Below, piece by piece: positions 25,100 through 30,249 of a DNA stretch of 30,249 nt; position 1 is the stretch's first letter, and the number at the start of each line of letters is the position of its first letter. The DNA comes from Zhenhengia stercoravium (lineage in GTDB: Bacteria; Bacillota; Clostridia; Lachnospirales; Cellulosilyticaceae), in assembly GCA_018883975.1 (NCBI GenBank), contig JAHLFD010000010.1, forward strand, positions 1-30,249, written 5' to 3'. Both the position numbers and the translations under genes were made by a program. A model generated the notes under the pieces. That model worked only from the letters and a program-made list of their open reading frames with translations, was not told the origin of the DNA and did no database searches.

Positions 25100-25990
25100 T
25101 TAACTCATAATCACTTTACCTTGTATCCAGCAAGTACCCATAAAACGCATACCTACACTTGGCATGCCTATAAGTTCTCTCTGGCTAATAACAACTTCTA
25201 AGTTAAGATCATTTACATCTAGTGAAAAGATATACATCTTCTCATCTGTTTGACTATTTATACGTTCTTTAATCTCTAAGATTTCACCAAGCACTGCATA
25301 AGTTGCTTCATCTATTGTCTCTGGAATAAAATAACCGCTCATTACACTTAAAAAGTCTTCTTCTCTTAACCGTTCTTTAAGCTGGTCATCTAACTCCTTC
25401 TCTTCTTTTTCAAGAATTTCCTTAGCTTCTTCATCACCATTTTTCATCTGTTGAAGAATAAGACGCAGTTTCTCACGTTCTTCCTTTTCAATCTGCTCTT
25501 CTTCTTCATCTTTTTCTATTGGCAATACAATTGTACCTTCTGAAGCAATACCTACTATATTAACCTGTGAACATGTTAAATTTTTCTTGCGTGCCTCTAA
25601 ATATTCCACTACATTTTGAAGCCAGAAAACAATCTGCATAGCTGTCTCTTGCTCTTCACAAACTACATAATAGCTTTGGTCTCCGCCGTCTACATCATCA
25701 AATCCCTCTACCTCTACATCCTCTACATCAAGAGCCGTGTTTGCTTCAACATAAGCATCACAGCTAAACACTTGAATCTTAGGTTCCTTTGAAGATTTGT
25801 TAACGCAAACACGCGCCATAACATATGTATTTTCTGCTATCTCTTTCATGTACTCTGCTAATATCTGTTTAGCGCTAAGCTGAATAGCTTCTTGTTTTGT
25901 AGGATTACTTAAAAGTTCCTCTAAAATGTCTTCCATCATTTCTTGCTCATTTATTTGGGTAAACCCTATTGCTTTTAGTGGAGATTCCAT
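25100..25990 (-). CDS. DUF3881-family protein
   Basis: This 296-residue soluble protein begins MESPLKAIGFTQINEQEMM, which matches the usual start of DUF3881 proteins found in Lachnospiraceae. The middle (about 165-215) is a highly charged helix, rich in Glu and Lys, that is probably a coiled coil. The ends are mixed alpha/beta. Members have no known function. ATG 25990 has AGGAGG 7 bases upstream; an in-frame ATG at 26008 has no ribosome site. It is monocistronic, with a clear terminator. The family call is from memory of its sequence pattern and is useful as a taxonomic hint. Confidence 0.75.
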   Translation of the reverse strand: MESPLKAIGFTQINEQEMMEDILEELLSNPTKQEAIQLSAKQILAEYMKEIAENTYVMARVCVNKSSKEPKIQVFSCDAYVEANTALDVEDVEVEGFDDVDGGDQSYYVVCEEQETAMQIVFWLQNVVEYLEARKKNLTCSQVNIVGIASEGTIVLPIEKDEEEEQIEKEEREKLRLILQQMKNGDEEAKEILEKEEKELDDQLKERLREEDFLSVMSGYFIPETIDEATYAVLGEILEIKERINSQTDEKMYIFSLDVNDLNLEVVISQRELIGMPSVGMRFMGTCWIQGKVIMS

Positions 25991-26120
25991 AACCAGCCTC
26001 CTCTCCATAAGTTATTATTTCATTATACATGAGCACATCTTACAAGTGCAAGTAAATAGCTTGATACATTGTATGAAATTTTTCTATATTTCATACTTAC
26101 TATAGCATAAGTCATAAAAA

Positions 26121-26149
26121 AGAACTACCTAGAAAATAAAGGTAGCTCT
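26121..26149 (-). terminator. Terminator of the zinc-ribbon gene
   Basis: On the minus strand AGAGCTACCT pairs with AGGTAGTTCT (10 bp, one G-U) and six T's follow. The G-U pair would be a mismatch on the other strand, so the direction is clear. Confidence 0.85.
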
Positions 26150-26160
26150 TCTACTATCTA

Positions 26161-26355
26161 TTAATGTTTTACCCATCTGCCCACCTGTCCGCAGTTAGGA
26201 CATCTTACTGAATTATTCAACTGACTATTATAAAGCCCTACTACATCCATAAAAGTATTATCTACACCTGGATAGAAGGTAGAGTTCATAGTATTGGTAA
26301 GGTGTTCAATGCCTGTCATGTCATACCCACAATTCTCACATTCAAACTGCCTCAT
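26161..26355 (-). CDS. Small zinc-ribbon protein
   Basis: This 64-residue protein has two cysteine pairs, CENCGYDM near residues 6-9 and CPNCGQVGRW near 53-56, which together form a zinc ribbon. The middle, NTMNSTFYPGVDNTFMDVVG, is not a known domain to me. The length, the start AGGAGTGTGTTGTTATG region and a strong downstream terminator support a real gene. It is alone between the DUF3881 gene and the divergent degV gene. Its role may be nucleic acid or protein binding. Confidence 0.75.
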   Translation of the reverse strand: MRQFECENCGYDMTGIEHLTNTMNSTFYPGVDNTFMDVVGLYNSQLNNSVRCPNCGQVGRWVKH

Positions 26356-26503
26356 AACAACACACTCCTTCTTATTCTTCTAGCAATCTTAGTTTAGACA
26401 AATTTATTAAATTTATTCATAACCTTTATAAGTAATCTTTTAATCTAAATAATCCAAAAATATAGTATAATAATTTTAAAATCGAAACGAAAGGAGTCTT
26501 GCT

Positions 26504-27385
26504 ATGTCTTTTATTATTGCTGTTGATTCTAGTTGCGACCTACCTTTAGGGTATATTGAGCAAGAACATCTTTATGTATTCTCTCTTATTTTTAACTTAG
26601 GAGGCCAAGAGCATCTTGACGACCTTGGACAAACCTATACTTCTGAAGCCTTTTATAATGCCATCCGAAATGGAGCTATGCCTACTACATCACAAGTTAA
26701 TACCTACACCTTTAAAAAACAATTTATAGAATGGGCCAAATCTAATACACCTGTACTCTATATAGCCTTTTCCTCTGGTCTAAGCGGCACCTATAATAGT
26801 GCACTCGCAGCACGTGAAGAGGTTCTAGAAGCATACCCTGACGCCCAAATCCAAATAGTAGACACACGTGCTGCTTCAAGTGGTATGGGACTACTTGTAT
26901 ATCATGCCTGCCTCTTACGTGCACAAGGTCAGTCTATAGATGCTATTCGTACTTATATAGAAGAGACACGTGACTATCTGTGTCACCTCTTTACAGTGAA
27001 TGATTTACATCATCTAGAACGAGGTGGCCGCATTAGCCATACCTCTGCTTTTGTAGGCTCATTACTTCAAATTAAACCCGTACTCTATGTTAATAATGAA
27101 GGAAAGCTTATTCCTTACCAAAAAGCTCATGGTCGAAAAAAAGCCCTCCATGCCCTTGTTACCCATTTAGAATCTCTTATTACACTTAATCCACAACCTA
27201 TTATGATATCTCATTCTGACTGTATCCAAGATGCTAACTATGTAGCACAGCTTCTTCAGGAAAAGTTAGATTTATCTCCTGTTATGATTAATAATATAGG
27301 CCCTGTAATCGGTTCACACTGCGGAGCTGATGTGGTCGCCCTGTTCTTTATTGGTAAGCAAAAAACGCCCTTGCACTCATCATAA
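26504..27385 (+). CDS. DegV family fatty-acid-binding protein
   Basis: The 293-residue protein has the DegV fold: N-terminal SFIIAVDSSCDLP, the TTSQVNTYTF loop, YIAFSSGLSGTYNSA (lipid carboxylate contact), VDTRAASSGMGLLVYHA, LHHLERGGRIS, LLQIKPVLYVNNEGKL and the C-terminal IGPVIGSHCGADVVALFF. In Firmicutes these proteins (FakB) hold a fatty acid while FakA kinase phosphorylates it for phospholipid synthesis. Which fatty acid is bound is unknown, and no fakA is in the window. GAAAGGAG before the ATG and a TATAAT box near 26465-26470 support the start. It ends at a shared terminator. Confidence 0.92.
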   Translation: MSFIIAVDSSCDLPLGYIEQEHLYVFSLIFNLGGQEHLDDLGQTYTSEAFYNAIRNGAMPTTSQVNTYTFKKQFIEWAKSNTPVLYIAFSSGLSGTYNSALAAREEVLEAYPDAQIQIVDTRAASSGMGLLVYHACLLRAQGQSIDAIRTYIEETRDYLCHLFTVNDLHHLERGGRISHTSAFVGSLLQIKPVLYVNNEGKLIPYQKAHGRKKALHALVTHLESLITLNPQPIMISHSDCIQDANYVAQLLQEKLDLSPVMINNIGPVIGSHCGADVVALFFIGKQKTPLHSS

Positions 27386-27454
27386 ATCTATATTATAATT
27401 TATACCCTATGCATTTTATGCATTCTATACATTTACATTATAAATAACGGAATC

Positions 27455-27486
27455 AAAAAATCGCCCTCATTTAAGGGCGATTTTTT
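27455..27486. terminator. Bidirectional terminator between degV and the deacetylase gene
   Basis: AAAAAATCGCCCT and AGGGCGATTTTTT form a 13-bp stem with a 6-base loop. The arm overlaps the stop codon of the minus-strand gene. T-runs are present on both strands. Confidence 0.93.
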
Positions 27487-28408
27487 ATTTAAATTTAACA
27501 GGTTCTGAGTCAGTTGTTAAAGCATCAAATACGAAGCCTTGTTCTTTAAGTCCTTCTACAATGGCAGGAAGTGCTTCTACAGTAGTTGTTTTTGCTGCAG
27601 CATCATGCATTAAGATTACTGCATTATTGTTGTGTTTAGCTTGGCTAAGTACTGAGTCTACGATAACGTTAGTATCTTGTAAACCTTTAGCAGCATCTTG
27701 AGAATCTACGTTCCAATCATAGTATACATAGCCCGCTTCTTCTACAGTAGGGATAATTTTTGTCATAATATCACTACCGCCATAACGATGACTTACACGG
27801 TTGTTAGATCCGCCTGGGAAACGTAAAATTTTAGTTTCTACCCCAGTTAAGTCTTTAATATGGTCAGATAAACTTTTTACATCTGCCATAAAAGCATCCA
27901 CGTTTTTATAAATCTCTGCATAGTCATGTGTACTAGAGTGAATAGCAATAGCATGACCTTCATCTACAATACGTTTATATAAATCATCATATCCTTGCTT
28001 CTCTAATACAAAGAATGTCGCTTTAATATTATTAGCCTTTAAGAAGTCTAAGATTTTAACTGTATTAGCACTTGGACCATCATCAAATGTTAAATAGGCT
28101 ATTTTTTTATTTTCTTCTTCAACAAGTAAATCTGCAAGGTTCATGCCACTTGCTTCTAAATCTTTAATTTCTAGATTAAGTTCTTCAATCTGTTTTGCTA
28201 GTTGATCATTTTTAGTATTAAGTTCTTGTAATTGAAGCTCTAAATTAGCTTTAGCAGCCTCTGCAGTTTGAAGCTCTTCCTGTACGCCTTTCAGAACTTC
28301 TTTTTGCCCCTTACCTTTTGTCATTAACCATCCTGTACTACCTAAGAGGCCAATAGATAATACTACAAACAAGATCACAATCCCTATCCCATTATTTTTT
28401 CTTGCCAT
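27485..28408 (-). CDS. Membrane-anchored polysaccharide deacetylase (NodB domain)
   Basis: This protein (307 residues) has one N-terminal membrane helix (8-29), a coiled coil (about 35-90) and a CE4/NodB deacetylase domain (100-300). All five motifs are visible: TFDDGP (107-112, catalytic D109 and metal D110), HSSTH (157-161, metal H157 and H161), RFPGG (196-200), DWNVD (231-235) and LMHD. It would deacetylate N-acetylglucosamine in the cell wall or a surface glycan outside the membrane. It follows a small membrane coiled-coil gene by 33 bases in the same operon, whose product may interact through the coiled coils (inference). The stop lies in the terminator stem. Confidence 0.93.
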   Translation of the reverse strand: MARKNNGIGIVILFVVLSIGLLGSTGWLMTKGKGQKEVLKGVQEELQTAEAAKANLELQLQELNTKNDQLAKQIEELNLEIKDLEASGMNLADLLVEEENKKIAYLTFDDGPSANTVKILDFLKANNIKATFFVLEKQGYDDLYKRIVDEGHAIAIHSSTHDYAEIYKNVDAFMADVKSLSDHIKDLTGVETKILRFPGGSNNRVSHRYGGSDIMTKIIPTVEEAGYVYYDWNVDSQDAAKGLQDTNVIVDSVLSQAKHNNNAVILMHDAAAKTTTVEALPAIVEGLKEQGFVFDALTTDSEPVKFK

Positions 28409-28441
28409 TTCTCTCTCACCTAATCTTTCTCATCACATTTA

Positions 28442-28744
28442 TTATTTCATACTATCTGGAATTACAATCGGCTCGAAACGCCATAAGACTGATTCTAACT
28501 TCTCTGACTCTTTCTCTAGCCCTTCAATTTGGCCGCCTAGTGCTTCTATCTCTTCTTGTAATTTGATTGTCTCTTCTTCGATACGGGTTAAAGCTTCTTT
28601 AGTATCATTAACTTTTTTATTCATAAAGTAGGTCTTTCCGCCTACAATACCGAAAGCTATTACAGCTACTCCAAATATTATAGCAGCTACTTTTTTACCA
28701 TTATTTCTCTTGTGTACTCTTCTTGAATAACCATATGTACTCAT
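28442..28744 (-). CDS. Small membrane protein with coiled coil
   Basis: The 100-residue protein has a basic N-terminus (YSRRVHKRNNGKK), one membrane helix (about 18-38, VAAIIFGVAVIAFGIVGGKT) and a heptad-rich coiled coil (about 45-82) facing outside. The layout recalls DivIC/FtsL-like proteins, but I see no specific motif for them. It is the first gene of an operon with the deacetylase, which has the same helix-plus-coil design. GGAAGGA precedes the ATG and an extended -10 promoter lies about 75 bases upstream. The function is unknown. Confidence 0.8.
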   Translation of the reverse strand: MSTYGYSRRVHKRNNGKKVAAIIFGVAVIAFGIVGGKTYFMNKKVNDTKEALTRIEEETIKLQEEIEALGGQIEGLEKESEKLESVLWRFEPIVIPDSMK

Positions 28745-28820
28745 AGTCTAAATCCTTCCTTTTTCGCTCTGCTAAACTCACTAAGTCCTTGTACTATTAC
28801 TATTTATTAATAGCTTTTTT

Positions 28821-28829
28821 ATTATATCA
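28821..28829 (-). promoter_or_regulatory. Extended -10 promoter of the coiled-coil/deacetylase operon
   Basis: The minus strand reads TGATATAAT, an extended -10 (TGn then TATAAT), about 75 bases before the ATG. The -35 region is weak. Confidence 0.6.
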
Positions 28830-29010
28830 TACTTATGATAAAAGAAGACATATTTCCCCATAGAAAGTTTTGTAAATTATTACTTGAAATTACGTTTTTA
28901 TAGGGGTAAAAATATTTTCTTTTAAAAGGTATTAAGCTTTTCTACTTCTTGATTTTACCTTCTGATACTATAGATATAGAGCAAGTTATTAATCTCGTTT
29001 TTTAAGCACA

Positions 29011-29064
29011 AAAAGCTCAGCAAATACAGTTCCCCCTTAAAATAACTGTATTTACTGAGCTTTT
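29011..29064 (-). terminator. Long hairpin, probably a minus-strand terminator
   Basis: Two 10-bp stems (AAAAGCTCAG/CTGAGCTTTT and AAATACAGTT/AACTGTATTT) stack around one mismatch that becomes a U-G pair only on the minus strand. There the stem is followed by TTTTTGTGCTT. A weaker stem, TGAGCTT/AAGCTTA (29077-29098), lies just before it. It would end a transcript coming from the right. Confidence 0.7.
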
Positions 29065-29095
29065 ATGGTGACAAAATAAGCTTGGCTTTTTAAGC

Positions 29096-29418
29096 TCATT
29101 AGATCTCACCTGTTAAGAAGTGAAAGGTTTCTCTATATGTAGCGTATAGGCACTAGGTGGGTCTTGTCCGTCCCTATTGGTGAAAGGGATGCCACTGCAT
29201 GTATCACGTCAAGGCGAGGAGGTAGCACGTAGAACATATACCCCTACTGCAAGATAGACCGTAGCTTCTTTATTAGGAGCATCTTTATGAACTCTTATAA
29301 GCACTTTGCTTTTGGGTATTACACCTTTAGAGCATTACTGCCACTGTAAAGCTCCAAGGTTTTGCAAGATGGTAGACTTGAATCTAGAAGGGGGACTAAA
29401 TCTCTATCTACCTCTTGC
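29096..29418 (+). ncRNA. Candidate structured RNA (raiA-motif-like?), strand not certain
   Basis: The 28745-29526 gap has no coding frame but dense, nested pairing. A closing helix joins 29096-29104 (TCAT, AGAT) to 29281-29290 (ATCT, ATGA). Inside are hairpins CTATA/TATAG (29133-29149), CGTCCCT/AGGGATG (29169-29191), ATGT+ACGT/ACGT+ACAT (29199-29237) and GCTTCT/AGGAGC (29264-29280), and a long-range helix GGTCT/AGACC (29160/29256). Outside the domain follow ACCTT-GAGC-TTAC/GTAA-GCTC-AAGGT (29323-29360) and a 12-bp hairpin (29364-29418). Three of these stems gain G-U pairs only on the + strand, yet the best terminator is on the minus strand. TTGAAA-N17-TAAAAA (28884-28912) is a possible + promoter. 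The ~195-nt domain fits the size and hosts of raiA-motif RNA, but I cannot confirm that. RNase P, tmRNA and SRP RNA signatures are absent. Confidence 0.5.
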
Positions 29419-29526
29419 ATTATTGTAAGCATTCAAACGACCTAGGATATGTTTTACTGCTTACATATACTATATAGTCTTATGTAGGCATTTTTCTTCA
29501 ATTTTTTTATAAAAATTTTATACTTT

Positions 29527-29931
29527 CTATTTTTTGCTTCCAATCATACCTACGCCACAGTCTAATAAACTCCCTAAAATAACACCTACTGTATAGCATG
29601 CTAAATCACTCCATAAGAATCCATAACCCAGTATTAATCCCCCTAATGTAGTAGCTCTTATTGCATCAATCCAGGGAGCATGATATAACTGACTTACTTC
29701 AATGCCAAAAGAGAAAATAAGTGCACCTAATGCTATCCATACTGTAGACTTTCGTTTAAATAGAAACGCTAACCCTAAGAAAACCATCATTGCCCATAAG
29801 GTATCTCCTGCATAGGCCCCTATTAATATTGATAACCCCTCTACTTTTCTTGATAAAATCCCCAGTAACATTGTTACTACAACTAACACCATATACAACA
29901 ACCTATTTCTATTCAATTGCTTCTGTTTCAT
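29527..29931 (-). CDS. DUF2809 family small membrane protein
   Basis: This 134-residue protein has about four or five membrane helices. The sequence GILSRKVEGLSILIGAYAGD, then TLWAMMVFLGLAFLF and FSFGIEVSQLYHAPWIDAIR, matches the DUF2809 family (ribosomal-maturation-unrelated, function unknown), with the conserved IE-SQLY-APW segment intact. The start at 29931 has GGAAAGGT upstream, which is acceptable. It is not in an obvious operon. The stop lies in an AT-rich region without a nearby hairpin, so its transcript may run into the structured region at 29.0-29.4 kb, antisense to it if the RNA is on the + strand. Confidence 0.8.
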   Translation of the reverse strand: MKQKQLNRNRLLYMVLVVVTMLLGILSRKVEGLSILIGAYAGDTLWAMMVFLGLAFLFKRKSTVWIALGALIFSFGIEVSQLYHAPWIDAIRATTLGGLILGYGFLWSDLACYTVGVILGSLLDCGVGMIGSKK

Positions 29932-30183
29932 ACCTTTCCCCCACTTTACTCATTTAAAATATTAGCTTGCACTTCTGATTATATATGGATTGGTACGATT
30001 AATAAAGCTGCTTCTATGTTAGCCATTCCTATATGTATGCCTTGAAAAAATCTAACATCACTCCTCAACTTAAACTACTCCATAAAAGTCTTTGGAGATA
30101 GGATATTTTACAATGTCTCCTCCAATTTAGGTATATCCAGCTGCTTTGTAGAAAACTATCAAGATAAAACTCTTTTTATTAGA

Positions 30184-30249
30184 CACACGCGGTAGGATTC
30201 GAACCCACGACATTCTGATCCGAAGTCAGACGCTCTATCCAGCTGAACT
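30184..30249 (-). tRNA. tRNA-Arg (anticodon UCG), 3' part, cut by window edge
   Basis: The minus strand from the right edge reads the D arm (GTTCAGCTGGATAGAGC), an anticodon stem TCTGA/TCAGA with loop CTTCGGA, a T arm GTGGG-TTCGAAT-CCTAC and the acceptor strand CGCGTGT plus discriminator G. The anticodon TCG reads CGA. The first eight or so bases lie outside the window, and CCA is not encoded. Confidence 0.95.

Noticed and set aside
29150..29250. Cobalamin riboswitch or T-box, because of GGTGAAA, GCCACTG and AGGAGGTAGCACG
   Set aside because: The order and spacing of the conserved boxes do not fit either class, and no gene follows on the + strand.
29060..29460. RNase P RNA or tmRNA
   Set aside because: The conserved GAGGAAAGTCC and ACAGAAA blocks of RNase P, and the tRNA-like ends and tag frame of tmRNA, are absent on both strands.
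29932..30183. Open + frame with two parts (SMLAIPICMP, then NYSIKVFGDRIFYNVSSNLG) around an internal TGA
   Set aside because: Only about 65 codons in total, interrupted, overlapping the tRNA 3' end, with no family I can name. It may be a gene remnant but is not strong enough to list.

Overview
The window looks like a chromosomal segment of a low-GC, spore-forming Clostridia member, most likely from the Lachnospirales (Cellulosilyticum-like). The basis is the AT-rich sequence, a SpoVAF-type germination protein, a large SRP RNA with an Alu domain, a DUF3881-type protein (a family I associate with Lachnospiraceae), and the order tadA - SRP RNA - dnaX - ybaB - recR, which matches Bacillus subtilis. 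I see no insertion sequence, prophage or CRISPR array. The genus is inference.

Left part (1-8.6 kb): the 5' part of a membrane pyrophosphatase gene (hppA) runs off the left edge. A remnant of an AhpF-like thioredoxin domain follows, then mprF on the + strand. Next comes a minus-strand operon, read from high to low coordinates: a DUF1700-like membrane protein, a DUF4097 beta-repeat protein, a sensor kinase, an OmpR-type regulator and a gamma carbonic anhydrase. Its promoter region carries CTTAAG repeats that may be a regulator-binding site.

Middle (8.6-20.3 kb): a membrane-anchored MutS relative, an ABC-2 exporter (ATPase plus two permeases), and a NarL/DesK-type two-component system that probably controls the exporter. 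Then come dnaX-ybaB-recR, an ArsC/Spx-like protein, SRP RNA with a textbook promoter, a YbjN-like protein and tadA. A decayed chagasin-like gene fragment lies between the SRP RNA and the ArsC-like gene.

Right part (20.3-30.2 kb): a small divergent SEDS (FtsW/RodA) protein, a solitary spoVAF-like gene with a good candidate sigma-G promoter, a secreted protein joining a copper-amine-oxidase-N domain to a chagasin-like protease-inhibitor domain, two small membrane proteins (one with an Mrr-like nuclease domain), tRNA-Arg(CCU), a DUF3881 protein, a zinc-ribbon protein, DegV/FakB, a polysaccharide deacetylase operon, a structured RNA candidate in a long gap, a DUF2809 membrane protein, and the 3' part of tRNA-Arg(UCG).

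The best candidate for something under-described is the gene-free stretch at about 29.1-29.4 kb. It folds on paper into a closed, branched domain of about 195 nt followed by two long hairpins. Its size and host range would suit a raiA-motif RNA, but I could not confirm the family, and the strand evidence conflicts.
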